DNA of 33,150 nt from Oscillospiraceae bacterium (GCA_910575695.1 CAJTGJ010000036.1:1-33150), one strand, 5' to 3'. Positions 1 to 7,164 are shown, counted from the first letter of the stretch. Made by a program: numbers and translations. The notes: generated by a model from the letters alone, not told the origin.

Positions 1-675
1 CATCCGCTTGTACTCCATCGGGGTGGGGATGCCGCTGGTGTTGAGCCGTCTCGCGATCTTCAGGATGGGGAAACCGTCCTTATACATCCCGAAGATCATA
101 GAAACAACTTCAGCGGCGTCATCGTCCACCAGCAGGCGGTTCTTGTCCTGCGGGGCTTTCCGATACCCGAAGGGGACGAAGCTGCCCACATACTCGCCCT
201 TCTTGCGCTTGACCTCCAGGCTGGTGCGTATCTTGATGGATATGTCCCGGCAGTAGATGTCATTTACCAGGTTCTTGAAGGGGAGGGTGATGACATCGGT
301 GCTGCTACCGGGCGCCATGCTGTCGTAGTTGTCGTTGATGGCGATATAGCGGATGCCCATCGCCGGGAATATCTTCTCCAGGTAGTTCCCGGCGTCGATA
401 TAGTTCCGTGAGAACCTGCTCAGGTCCTTGCTGACGGCGCAGTCGATACGCCCGGAACGCATATCCTGGATCATCCTCTGAAAGCCGGGACGGTCCGTGT
501 TGCTGCCGGTCTCCCCATCGTCGATGTAGGTGTCCACCAGCTCAAGGTCGTCGTGGCCCTCTATGTAAGCCAGACAGATGGCCCGCTGGCTTTGGATGCT
601 GTTGGACTCCAGCCGGTCAGCATCCTCTCTGGATAACCGGGCATAGATGCCGGTCTTATAGATTTTGTTGGACAT
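1..675 (-). CDS. Large serine recombinase, TndX-like (N-terminal part, runs off the left edge)
   Basis: Site-specific recombinase expected to excise and integrate the element through a phosphoserine-DNA intermediate. The visible 225 residues start MSNKIYKTGIYARLSRED, with the catalytic serine at S15 in the YARLSRED motif. The resolvase arginines follow in KDLSRFSRNYI, which marks the resolvase/invertase catalytic domain (about 8-150). The start of the Recombinase domain follows (VGSFVPFGYRKAPQDKNRLLVDDDAAEVV onward, here split: FGYRKAP, then LLVDDDAAEVV). The ATG at 675 has an AGGAGG Shine-Dalgarno 6 bases upstream. The C-terminal DNA-binding part lies left of base 1, so integrity cannot be judged. 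The gene reads outward from the rest of the element, which is usual for a terminal integrase in Tn1549/CTn-like elements. Confidence 0.93.
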   Translation of the reverse strand, partial: MSNKIYKTGIYARLSREDADRLESNSIQSQRAICLAYIEGHDDLELVDTYIDDGETGSNTDRPGFQRMIQDMRSGRIDCAVSKDLSRFSRNYIDAGNYLEKIFPAMGIRYIAINDNYDSMAPGSSTDVITLPFKNLVNDIYCRDISIKIRTSLEVKRKKGEYVGSFVPFGYRKAPQDKNRLLVDDDAAEVVSMIFGMYKDGFPILKIARRLNTSGIPTPMEYKRM

Positions 676-820
676 TTTGAACCTCCTTGTCGTCTGTCTG
701 CCAGAAAACCGAAGGCCCTGTCCCGTATGGGAACGGAATACAAAGCCGCTGGCCTTGTGATGCTGTCCCTTTTTTGACCCAAGCACATTGTAGCGCCGGA
801 CCGCCTGTTTGTTAAGGATG

Positions 821-1060
821 TCAGGCCCCGGCAAGGTAGAGGGAGTTGATACGCTCCTCAATGGTCTCGCCCCTGTCCGCGAAGCTCAGCTTCACCACCA
901 CCCCGCCGTCCAGGTAGACATAGGGATTGCCGAGCTGCTCGATCCACGCCCGGATGCGCTCCTCGGTGGGAGCCTCCGGGTCGATATGGACCGTACTGCG
1001 GTCACGGAGCGCCGCTTTATCCACCTTGCGGAGGTCGATGTCCTTCATCGCCTCTGTCAT
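821..1060 (-). CDS. Small conserved element protein, 79 aa (DUF6870-like)
   Basis: A 79-residue soluble protein starting MTEAMKDIDLRKVDKAALRD and ending INSLYLAGA. It has a clear Shine-Dalgarno (GGAGG, 7 bases before the ATG at 1060). The sequence alternates acidic helices with a short hydrophobic strand (NPYVYLDGGVVVKLSF). I associate it with small DUF6870-type proteins of clostridial conjugative elements; this is from memory of the pattern, not a search. No catalytic motif is visible. It lies between the recombinase and the radical SAM gene on the same strand, so it may be the distal gene of the 4283-821 operon. Function unknown. Confidence 0.7.
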   Translation of the reverse strand: MTEAMKDIDLRKVDKAALRDRSTVHIDPEAPTEERIRAWIEQLGNPYVYLDGGVVVKLSFADRGETIEERINSLYLAGA

Positions 1061-1191
1061 GGCAACACCTCCGATCCCCCAAAAGGGCTTTTCAGCCTTT
1101 GGGTACTGCGTCCTTTGGCCTCTCCCAACATCTTATGGGAGGGACAGGCCCGAAAATGACAACGATCTGCCCCGGCATGGAGCAGACCGCC

Positions 1192-2097
1192 CTATCCATC
1201 CCCGCGCAGCTTCTTCACCGGCCCATAGTCCCCGAAACGCTCCACGGTGCGGAATATCCGCTTGTTGTTCACCCACCGCTGGAGATGCCTCGTGATGGGC
1301 GGCGCTGTTGGCCGCTCATAGACCATCACATAGGGGTCGTACCCCATACGGCGCAGGGTGTCCACCCGGTAAAGGTCCTGCTCGTGGGTGCTGTTGTAGT
1401 TCGTCAACACGTAGACCCGCTTGCGGCGGAAGTCCCTGATCTTGGACAATTCCGAGAACCGCTGGAAGCAGCCGGTCAGGTCAACATTGGGGTTATCCCA
1501 CGCGAAATGGATGGTTTTCGTGCGGACCCTGTTCAGGAGCGCCGCGTTGTCCGGCGTGATGAGGCGGATGTCCAGCCCCTGGGAGAAGTCCACCAGGGCG
1601 CGGCTGTCGGCAAGCTGCCCGATCAGCCGCTCATGATCCGGGCAGGCCAGCAGATTGGCGTCCATCAGCTTGATCTCCCTCTGGCCGTCCCAGAACTCGG
1701 ACAGGTCAGCCACATGGACGCTCTCTGCGCCCTCCTTGCCGGACACCACGCAGAAGCCGCAGCGGTTGGGGCAGCCCCTTGTCAAAAAGCCGTAGGCCGT
1801 GTCCGGGAACTGCGGATAAAGGCCGTAGTCAGGGCGGGTATGCTCCACGGCGTCCGGCAGGTTCGGCCCCGGACCGTAGCCGGTGCCGCCGCAGACCAGC
1901 TTGTCGGCGTTGGTGACGGTGATCCTGTCCTTGGAGTAGGTGTCCGTGAACACCCGGCTCTTGTAAACGAGGTCGTACCGTCCCTCCGGGGTCCACCACT
2001 CCACATCGTCCCCCTGGGCCTTGTGGCAGGCGGACAGCTTCATCAGGCACAGGTTCGGCCACCGATGGCTGTCTACATCAATAAGCCCGATCTTCAA
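1192..2097 (-). CDS. Radical SAM protein
   Basis: A 301-residue protein with the radical SAM iron-sulfur signature CPNRCGFC (C109, C113, C116), which binds a 4Fe-4S cluster and cleaves S-adenosylmethionine. The N-terminal about 100 residues (MKIGLIDVDSHRWPNLCLMK) look like the Rossmann-like, B12-binding-type lead domain of MiaB-like and B12-radical SAM proteins, without a recognisable cobalamin histidine motif. The rest resembles a radical SAM barrel, with SQGLDIRL and HFAWDNP segments. The start is TTG at 2097, chosen because AGGAGG sits 8 bases upstream and the conserved N-terminus begins there. Substrate unknown. It follows two ParB/Srx-like genes after a 67-base gap and is probably co-transcribed with them. 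Confidence 0.85.
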   Translation of the reverse strand: MKIGLIDVDSHRWPNLCLMKLSACHKAQGDDVEWWTPEGRYDLVYKSRVFTDTYSKDRITVTNADKLVCGGTGYGPGPNLPDAVEHTRPDYGLYPQFPDTAYGFLTRGCPNRCGFCVVSGKEGAESVHVADLSEFWDGQREIKLMDANLLACPDHERLIGQLADSRALVDFSQGLDIRLITPDNAALLNRVRTKTIHFAWDNPNVDLTGCFQRFSELSKIRDFRRKRVYVLTNYNSTHEQDLYRVDTLRRMGYDPYVMVYERPTAPPITRHLQRWVNNKRIFRTVERFGDYGPVKKLRGDG

Positions 2098-2164
2098 AAG
2101 CCCACCTCCTCGTGGAATAGCAGGGAGCGCCCGCCCCGGAGGGCAGACGCTCCCGTCAACTGTC

Positions 2165-2944
2165 TCAGAACTTCATGGGCAGGGCGGTCTTTGCGCTGGA
2201 GCCGTTGTAGATGCGGTACACCTGGTAGAGATACCGCTTGTACCCCGGCAGGCTCGTCATGGCCCGGCCCTCCCGGAAGATCACCACCGGGTCCACCTGG
2301 CGCAGCCGTGTCACCAGCCGTTTGCGGCTGTACTCCCCGCGGTAGAGGTCCACGAACTCCACCACGCCCTGCACCGTCTCCGCCCGGAGGGAGTCCGGGT
2401 CTCCCTTCCAGGCGTCCACGATGGACTGCATCGCCTCCCGGTACACCCCGTCCCCGACCTTCTGGAACAGGCCGAAGGCGGTGCTGATGCAGGCCAGCCG
2501 CTTCGCCCCCCTGGTCTGCCTGTAGTCCACATAGAGGCCCACGGCCTCCGTTGCTTTCAGGAACGCCATCGCGTCCTCATCGCCGCCGTAGACCAGCGCC
2601 CGGAACTTCGCCCCGGCGGTCAGGCTGGCGGACGCGCCCGTCTGCTGGGCGAACAGCAGCGCCTCATCGCTCTCGGTCAGGCCGTAGAACACCTTGCAGC
2701 GGATGGGCAGGTCCCGCCCGCCGTTGAGCAGTTTCCGGGCGGCGATGGTGTGCTGGCCGTCAAAGACATAGTAGCGGCCGTTCCGGCTGCTGACCTTCGG
2801 CTCGTTGGCGATGCGCTCATCGAACTCGGCGGCGATCCTGCGGACCCGGTCCTCGTTCAGGGTGCGCTGGTAAGTAGTGCGGGGAATGATAAGCTCCTCG
2901 CTGCCCAGCATCACTTCCCGGCAAAAGAGATTTTTCGTGTTCAT
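2165..2944 (-). CDS. ParB/Srx-fold-like protein with DGQHT motif (DUF6551-like)
   Basis: A 259-residue protein starting MNTKNLFCREVMLGSEEL. Residues 15-110 have the layout of the ParB/sulfiredoxin superfamily, with YVFDGQHTIAAR (DGQHT at 62-66) where DGQHR-domain and DndB-like proteins carry DGQHR. The remainder is helical without a known catalytic motif. The ATG at 2944 follows GGAGG and overlaps the stop of the upstream ParB-like gene by 4 bases (ATGA), so translation is probably coupled. Proteins of this fold bind or hydrolyse nucleotides or contact DNA; the exact role here is not known. It may act with the upstream GHNR protein and the downstream radical SAM protein. Confidence 0.72.
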   Translation of the reverse strand: MNTKNLFCREVMLGSEELIIPRTTYQRTLNEDRVRRIAAEFDERIANEPKVSSRNGRYYVFDGQHTIAARKLLNGGRDLPIRCKVFYGLTESDEALLFAQQTGASASLTAGAKFRALVYGGDEDAMAFLKATEAVGLYVDYRQTRGAKRLACISTAFGLFQKVGDGVYREAMQSIVDAWKGDPDSLRAETVQGVVEFVDLYRGEYSRKRLVTRLRQVDPVVIFREGRAMTSLPGYKRYLYQVYRIYNGSSAKTALPMKF

Positions 2945-3891
2945 TCTGTGTATCCTCCCTCAATGTTCAGGATGTATTGTTTCAATTTCTGCATGGCTCG
3001 GATAAGGTCCGCCCTGTGGCTGCTGTCCGCTAAAAGCCCAGGATATTCCTGGAAGATGTGGTCGCAAAGTTCGATAAAGGACTGTATCTCAAGCTCTATG
3101 GAATTGAGCATGAAATCATCTGTGGCAGGTGCTTTGGGACGTTCCATCTCTGCCGATATTTCCCGTATCTGCTTCAGCGTGGACTGTCTGGGGCTTGCCG
3201 GTGCGAATCTGTGGTAAACAGGTTGGGGCTTCTCAGATGAGGACTTGCCGCTTCCTCTGGGCTTTTTCAGGGCGGCGGCAAGCTGGGGGCGCTCCTCCGG
3301 GGCGGCTTTTGCAACAGCGGCTACTGCCGATGCTGTCGGCTTGATTGTGCCTGTGAGTATTTCCTGCTTGATACCGGGAAGGGCTTCCTCGGCGGCATCC
3401 ACACCTTTAGCAAAAGTCCCGGCCTCCCTCACATAACTTGCGGAAGTGTTTGTCTCTTTTGCAATGCGGGATTGTGTAACATGGCGGCTATTCTGGTGCG
3501 GACATTTTTTGTCCGCACCACTTTCATCAGATGCAGTATGCTGGTTTCCATGAAAGGCATCCGCCTGTTTCTCTGCCTCATACCGCTGTCCGATCAGGTA
3601 CTTCTTCTGCTGGGGCGTCAGGTTGCGCCTGCCGAGCTGGTTCTTGCATATCCACGAAAGGGCTTCATAGCGGTTGGCAAAGGACAGCTTGTGGACTGCG
3701 TAGGTCAGCTCCGGGTGCTTCTGGATGATCTCATAGCGGTTATGGCCGTCCAGGATTGTGCCGTCCCAGACGATGAGCGGCGAAAAGACCGCCCCGTCCG
3801 ACAGGATGTTCTCCTCCAGCAAGGTGAACTCGTCCTCCGTCAGCGGCGGTATCTTGTCCCGGAACTCCGGGTCGATGATGAGCCTGTCCAT
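2941..3891 (-). CDS. ParB N-terminal domain-like protein (GHNR motif)
   Basis: A 316-residue protein. Residues 1-90 match the ParB N-terminal/nuclease-like domain: LTEDEFTLLEENILSDG, then PLIVWDGTILDGHNRYEI with GHNR at 49-52, the CTP/ATP-contact motif region of the superfamily. Next comes ALSWICKNQLGRRNLTPQQK, common in element-borne ParB-like regulators, and a helix-turn-helix-like segment (SRIAKETNTSASYVREAG, about 143-160). The middle is Ala/Pro/Lys-rich and the C-terminus helical. The ATG at 3891 shares one base with the stop of the MazF-like gene (TGATG), and its own stop overlaps the next start. It could be a partition-like protein, a DNA-binding regulator, or the partner of the toxin-like gene; sequence alone does not decide. 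Confidence 0.78.
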   Translation of the reverse strand: MDRLIIDPEFRDKIPPLTEDEFTLLEENILSDGAVFSPLIVWDGTILDGHNRYEIIQKHPELTYAVHKLSFANRYEALSWICKNQLGRRNLTPQQKKYLIGQRYEAEKQADAFHGNQHTASDESGADKKCPHQNSRHVTQSRIAKETNTSASYVREAGTFAKGVDAAEEALPGIKQEILTGTIKPTASAVAAVAKAAPEERPQLAAALKKPRGSGKSSSEKPQPVYHRFAPASPRQSTLKQIREISAEMERPKAPATDDFMLNSIELEIQSFIELCDHIFQEYPGLLADSSHRADLIRAMQKLKQYILNIEGGYTE

Positions 3892-4283
3892 CAGGACACC
3901 TCCGTTCCCGCAATGGGCGCGTAGTCCTTATCAAGCCCGACACTCACCAGGAGGGCGGCGTTGACCCGCCTCATCTGCTCCCCGGTGAGCCTGCCCACAT
4001 AGCTCTGCACCCGCCGCTTGTCGATGGTGCGGATGACCTCCGACATAAACAGGGACGGCGCAAGCCCCTGGGCATCATCCAGCACCACATGGGTCGGCTG
4101 CTTGGGTTTCTTAAAGGTCCTTCTGGTCACGGCGATCACAATGATGGTCGGGGAGTGGTAATTGCCCGTGTCGTTCTGGATGACCAGCACCGGGCGGATG
4201 CCGCCCTGCTCATGGCCGGTCACCGGGTCCAGGTCGGCGTAGTAGACCTCGCCGCGGTGGAAATCGTGAAAATTACGATCCAT
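3891..4283 (-). CDS. MazF/PemK-family toxin-like endoribonuclease
   Basis: A 130-residue protein with the MazF/PemK layout: HRGEVYYADLDPVTGHEQGG, then IRPVLVIQND (the conserved arginine is R30), then SPTIIVIAVTRR with the conserved Thr, and a C-terminal LFMSEVIRTIDKRRV strand-helix. Family members cleave mRNA at short sites. The ATG at 4283 is preceded by AAGGAGG. No MazE-like antitoxin is encoded directly upstream. Instead the gene heads a tightly overlapping run (TGATG) with the ParB-like gene. It may be a chromosomal-type MazF with a non-canonical partner, or regulated by the leader. Confidence 0.85.
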   Translation of the reverse strand: MDRNFHDFHRGEVYYADLDPVTGHEQGGIRPVLVIQNDTGNYHSPTIIVIAVTRRTFKKPKQPTHVVLDDAQGLAPSLFMSEVIRTIDKRRVQSYVGRLTGEQMRRVNAALLVSVGLDKDYAPIAGTEVS

Positions 4284-4361
4284 ATGGATACCTCCTTCTT
4301 CTGGTATGTAAAGGAGCGGCCCAGCGCGGCAAATGCCGTCTCCAGACCGCCCCTCAAAGTT

Positions 4362-4451
4362 TCATAAAGCGTGTTTTTGATCCCTATTTGTCCCCGACAC
4401 CCCGGAATCACGGGAATCATCAGGCTCGTCAGCTTGCGAAGCTGCTCTCAT
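4362..4451 (-). CDS. Possible 29-aa leader peptide upstream of the MazF-like gene
   Basis: A 29-codon reading frame starting MRAASQADEPDDSRDS and ending TNRDQKHAL, with a GGGGAGG Shine-Dalgarno 10 bases upstream of the ATG at 4451. It is hydrophilic and rich in D, S, R and A. It ends 78 bases before the MazF-like start. It could be an unrelated leader peptide, a remnant of an antitoxin, or chance. There is no homology I recognise; support is only the ribosome binding site and position. Confidence 0.25.
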   Translation of the reverse strand: MRAASQADEPDDSRDSGVSGTNRDQKHAL

Positions 4452-4780
4452 AGGCGTCTAACCTCCCCGCCTTCATTGTGGCCGGGCCGCGAGTTACGGA
4501 AGTATCATGATCGCTGTCTGTTGTCATCGCCAAACCAAGAGCAACTTGGCATTTTCAGTCGGATGGATCGCTCCCCCCAAAACCGGGGATCGTGGCGCTC
4601 CGCTGTGCAGGCTATTCCAGACAGTAACGTGGTCTTGTCTCCAAGACTTCCTGATGACTGCGTATTCAGTTTTCAAAGTCCACATCAGCGGGTCGCCCCG
4701 GCTGATGGTTTAAGTTTAGAGGAAAACGGGCAGTATTCTTATGGCGCAGGAGTACCAGCCGCCGGTCTTGTTACGACCAG
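4452..4780. other. Noncoding stretch between XRE gene and MazF cluster
   Basis: No convincing gene is visible in these 329 bases. The stretch holds several short inverted repeats on the minus strand, for example ATCAGC/GCTGAT around 4680-4710 and CCCC/GGGG arms around the CCAAAACCGGGG box near 4577. It lies downstream of the XRE gene and upstream of the MazF-led operon, so it should contain the 4283-821 operon promoter. I could not pick one with confidence; TTGAAA near 4675 on the minus strand has no good -10 partner. Confidence 0.4.
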
Positions 4781-5065
4781 TCACATATCCTCCCGCAGAG
4801 CCGCCAGGGTTTGAATAACGGCATCCAATCGCGCCCTTACCTCGCTGTCCGAGACCTTACCAAGCACCAGATAATCGAGGCTGGCGTTGAAAAAAGCGGC
4901 AAAGTCGATCAGAATATCCAGCGAACAGCCACGCTTGCCGGTCTCGATCTTCGCCAGATGGACGGTGCTGACATTCAGCCGCTCCGCCAACTGTTCCTGC
5001 GTCAGCCCCTTTTCCCTGCGGAGCTTCTGGATGCGTCTGCCAGTCTCCAAAGTGTCATAGCTCAT
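4781..5065 (-). CDS. XRE-family transcriptional regulator (Cro/CI type HTH)
   Basis: A 94-residue protein, MSYDTLETGRRIQKLRREKG, followed by LTQEQLAERLNVSTVHLAKIETG (helix-turn-helix, about residues 10-62) and a short C-terminal tail ending LAALREDM. Small single-domain repressors of this type control excision or transfer in conjugative elements. I chose the start at 5065 rather than an upstream in-frame ATG at 5260, because the extra 65 residues are Cys/Pro-rich, cover a terminator and are not HTH-like. The Shine-Dalgarno AAAGGA sits in an 11-bp inverted repeat just before the ATG, suggesting controlled translation or an operator. Confidence 0.88.
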   Translation of the reverse strand: MSYDTLETGRRIQKLRREKGLTQEQLAERLNVSTVHLAKIETGKRGCSLDILIDFAAFFNASLDYLVLGKVSDSEVRARLDAVIQTLAALREDM

Positions 5066-5104
5066 AAAAAGTCCTTTCCCGGACACAGCGGAGAAGGACT
5101 TTTT
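5066..5104 (-). promoter_or_regulatory. Inverted repeat enclosing the XRE gene ribosome binding site
   Basis: Perfect 11-bp arms (AAAAAGTCCTT at 5066-5076 and AAGGACTTTTT at 5094-5104 on the plus strand) with a 17-base loop end exactly at the ATG of the XRE gene. In the mRNA the downstream arm contains the AAGGA Shine-Dalgarno, so folding would hide it. The DNA palindrome could equally be the repressor's own operator. Confidence 0.6.
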
Positions 5105-5189
5105 GCATGGTTCCGACTGTTTCCCTGCCGTGTTCGCCGGCCTGGGACAGCATTTTGGCAAAGGGAACTCTGACACCCCCTTATGTAGG

Positions 5190-5228
5190 AAAAAAGCGGG
5201 GCCATGTGCGGAAATGCACATAGCCCCG
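5190..5228 (-). terminator. Intrinsic terminator (minus strand)
   Basis: Hairpin with a 6-bp GC arm (5197-5202 with 5223-5228), one mismatch, then 6 more pairs (5204-5209 with 5216-5221) and a 6-base loop. On the minus strand it is followed by six T (5195-5190). It insulates the XRE gene from transcription coming from the SLOG gene side. Confidence 0.85.
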
Positions 5229-5618
5229 TGAACGCCTGACAGCACAGGAGAGCATGGCATTTCCTACGGTCGGCCCACCTATCCGCCCTTATCCGGCGTT
5301 GATGGACTGCCATATGAGATACCCTTGCCCTAATGCATATCAGGCACGATATTTTTTGTGGATAGGCCATGAAGCCCGTCCTTATGTGCCTATTCTATCT
5401 GGCGGTCTCCTGAAAGGACAGGCCAGACAATGGCGCTTTTAACAACGCATAAGTTTAGGAAAATCGCCGTTATCCCGGCTTTCATACTCTGTATCCCTGC
5501 TCTCGGCTGACGCTCAAACAGATCATCAGGCGGGATTATGGGCATGAGATGGTGACATATCATGGCACCTGCTATCCTCAAAAAATTTCTGGCAGAGTGT
5601 CCTTAACCGCCAGAAAAG
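5229..5618. other. Intergenic stretch, no gene seen
   Basis: About 390 bases between two minus-strand terminators. Short open frames here lack ribosome binding sites and recognisable composition. It may hold remnants of a lost gene; nothing could be named. Confidence 0.45.
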
Positions 5619-5619
5619 G

Positions 5620-5646
5620 AAAAAGCGCCCACCACACGGTGAGCGC
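5620..5646 (-). terminator. Intrinsic terminator of the SLOG gene (minus strand)
   Basis: Arms 5625-5633 and 5638-5646 pair with one mismatch around an ACAC loop. On the minus strand this is followed by five T (5624-5620). It lies 25 bases downstream of the SLOG gene stop. Confidence 0.85.
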
Positions 5647-5671
5647 ATCAAGCGAAGTATCGTATTCGGCT

Positions 5672-6172
5672 TTATCTTTTTAGGTGATCCGGCACGATGA
5701 TCTCTCCAACCGGGATCTCCCGCAATTCCTTTTTCATCGTATGGGTAAATCGGATAGTCCCGGCAGTACCACCCTTTTCCCGACCATCGTAGACGGCGAT
5801 CACCCGGTCGGAGTGTTCCACCATATAGCGGTTGCGGTGGGAGTAAACGCTGGGCTGGTATTCCTCCCGGATGACAACAACATCCGTGCAAGCCTCCAGC
5901 ATATCATAGGTCCACTTCTTTTGCCGCAGATTGTCAAGCCGCTTCTGGTAGGGGATCACGGCCACAAGCTCCAGCGCCGGGTTTGACTTCTGCATTTCCA
6001 GCACGATCTCGGCAAAATACTGGTCCACGCCTTCGGCAAAGCCGCTCATAAAGCAAGTAAAGCCGTCAGCGACCGCCTTCTCGATCGCCTTCCGCAGAGC
6101 CGCCTTTATGCGGTTGATCTCCTTTTGGGGCAAATCCCTGTGTCCTGTGACACAACAAGTCTTTTTCTGCAT
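5672..6172 (-). CDS. SLOG-domain protein, YspA/DUF1273-like
   Basis: A 166-residue protein starting MQKKTCCVTGHRDLPQKEIN. It has the Rossmann-like SLOG pattern: a first strand with CCVTGHR, a GFTCFMSGFAEGVDQYFAE loop-helix (G-rich, with the conserved SG-AEGVD), VAVIPYQKRLDNLRQKKW, and a late DRVIAVYDGREKGGTAGTIRF nucleotide-ligand loop. YpsA/YspA-like members are thought to bind nucleotide derivatives; the enzymatic role is unknown. It is monocistronic with its own terminator and a good promoter at 6319-6347, opposite the second XRE gene, so XRE control is likely. These genes are frequent cargo or regulators in conjugative elements of Firmicutes. Confidence 0.85.
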   Translation of the reverse strand: MQKKTCCVTGHRDLPQKEINRIKAALRKAIEKAVADGFTCFMSGFAEGVDQYFAEIVLEMQKSNPALELVAVIPYQKRLDNLRQKKWTYDMLEACTDVVVIREEYQPSVYSHRNRYMVEHSDRVIAVYDGREKGGTAGTIRFTHTMKKELREIPVGEIIVPDHLKR

Positions 6173-6314
6173 CTGTCTTTCCTCCGTTTGATATTGATGG
6201 ACTGGCCGGTTCCCTCCGTTTGAAGCGGCTCTGTTTCAACATACCCGGCCACAGCTCCCACAGTCAAGGATGTCGCAGGGCAACACGCATGAGTAGATAT
6301 AACCTTTTACTCTT

Positions 6315-6355
6315 GTCAATAATAGTAGATATGATTTAGCAAGTCAATGATAATA
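6315..6355. repeat. Tandem 13-base direct repeats, candidate XRE operators
   Basis: GTCAATAATAGTA (6315-6327) and GTCAATGATAATA (6343-6355) match at 11 of 13 positions and are 28 bases apart. AGTAGATAT also occurs twice (6292-6300, 6324-6332). All lie in the divergent control region between the SLOG gene and the XRE gene at 6424, covering the minus-strand promoter. This is suggestive of repressor binding; not proven. Confidence 0.45.
6319..6347 (-). promoter_or_regulatory. Promoter for the SLOG gene
   Basis: On the minus strand TTGACT (6347-6342), a 17-base spacer and TATTAT (6324-6319) fit a sigma-A promoter. The start of transcription would be near 6312, giving a leader of about 140 bases before the ATG at 6172. 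The -35 and -10 overlap the 13-base direct repeats described separately. Confidence 0.6.
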
Positions 6356-6367
6356 CCCTTTTTCACT

Positions 6368-6398
6368 TTGCGAATATGTCCGTCTCATAAGGTACAAT
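6368..6398 (+). promoter_or_regulatory. Possible promoter of the second XRE gene
   Basis: TTGCGA (6368-6373) and TACAAT (6393-6398) are separated by 19 bases, longer than ideal. They lie 26 bases upstream of the ATG at 6424. Confidence 0.35.
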
Positions 6399-6423
6399 CT
6401 AATACAAGGTGGAGGTGAGGGCG

Positions 6424-6738
6424 ATGTATGAAGATTTTCTCCCGGAGCGGCTGGCAAAGCTAAGGACGCAAAAGGGCGTATCTGCCCGTGATATGTCCCT
6501 GTCGCTGGGACAGGCAAACAACTATATCAACAACATCGAAAACAAGAAGGCTCTGCCCTCCATGCAGGCTTTCTTTTACATCTGTGAGTACCTCGATGTG
6601 ACGCCCCAGGAGTTTTTTGATGAAGGGAACGCCCACCCAGAGGCGCTCCAGGCATTTATAGCAGAGGCGAAAAAGCTGGATTCCCAATCGTTGGAATACA
6701 TCCTCGGCATCATGAAAAAGCTGAATGATACAAAATGA
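6424..6738 (+). CDS. XRE-family transcriptional regulator
   Basis: A 104-residue protein, MYEDFLPERLAKLRTQKGVS, then ARDMSLSLGQANNYINNIENKKALPS (helix-turn-helix, about 9-63), followed by ICEYLDVTPQEFFDEGN, the usual end of this HTH_3 class, and a helical tail. The ATG at 6424 follows GGAGGTGAGG; an in-frame GTG at 6409 is possible but overlaps that Shine-Dalgarno. The stop codon lies inside the terminator stem. It is divergent from the SLOG gene and likely to regulate it and itself. Confidence 0.87.
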   Translation: MYEDFLPERLAKLRTQKGVSARDMSLSLGQANNYINNIENKKALPSMQAFFYICEYLDVTPQEFFDEGNAHPEALQAFIAEAKKLDSQSLEYILGIMKKLNDTK

Positions 6739-6768
6739 AGCGGCCAAGCGACTGGCCGCTTCATTTTG
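6731..6768 (+). terminator. Intrinsic terminator, stop codon inside the stem
   Basis: A perfect 16-bp inverted repeat (6731-6746 with 6753-6768) around a 6-base loop. The outer four A/T pairs provide the T tract on either strand, so it can work in both directions. The XRE stop codon (6736-6738) is part of the stem. Confidence 0.88.
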
Positions 6769-7164
6769 TATTGTACCCGATGATATTCAGGATATGTCCT
6801 GCTCCTATACTGGCGATAATCCAAGATGAGTAATAGAAATTGAAACCCTCTGTATTCTTCGAGCAAAGGGATTATAGTGTAACCTGTGGATGAGTCCCCA
6901 AATTGAGACTCGGCAACACTTGTCAGGGAGGATCTTAGCCTCTCTTGACTACCCTAAAGCACTGGGGCGCAAGACTGTCAAGACCACCGCAGGTGGGACA
7001 TAGTGATGCCTTGATAATCTTGTGAAACGGTGCTATTTTCAGCCCTGTTTTGTGCGTCACTCAAAATGCAGAAAAGCTTTGCTATGGATGGCCTTTGCAT
7101 AATTTGTTGCCCATACATTCTACCGATGGGCCACAAATTTTTATATTTTCAGCTCATCTTGATG
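6769..7164. other. Intergenic stretch with one doubtful minus-strand small ORF
   Basis: These 396 bases contain no well-supported gene. A 41-codon minus-strand frame (7060-6935, GTG start) encodes a peptide with SLCPTCGGLDSLAPQCF, a CxxC pair reminiscent of a zinc-knuckle fragment, but it has no ribosome binding site. The stretch could be a decayed gene end or the junction where the TetR cargo was inserted. Confidence 0.35.

Noticed and set aside
1092..1178. 28-codon minus-strand frame (MPGQIVVIFGP...) between two genes
   Set aside because: Weak Shine-Dalgarno and no recognised family; left out of the gene list.
2124..2154. GC-rich inverted repeat between the radical SAM and DGQHT genes
   Set aside because: No T tract on the minus strand and interrupted pairing; could be an mRNA structure but not a terminator.
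1099..2487. Long plus-strand open frame opposite the radical SAM gene
   Set aside because: Antisense to a clear gene, no ribosome site, low-complexity Arg/Pro-rich end; a by-product of GC-rich codon use.
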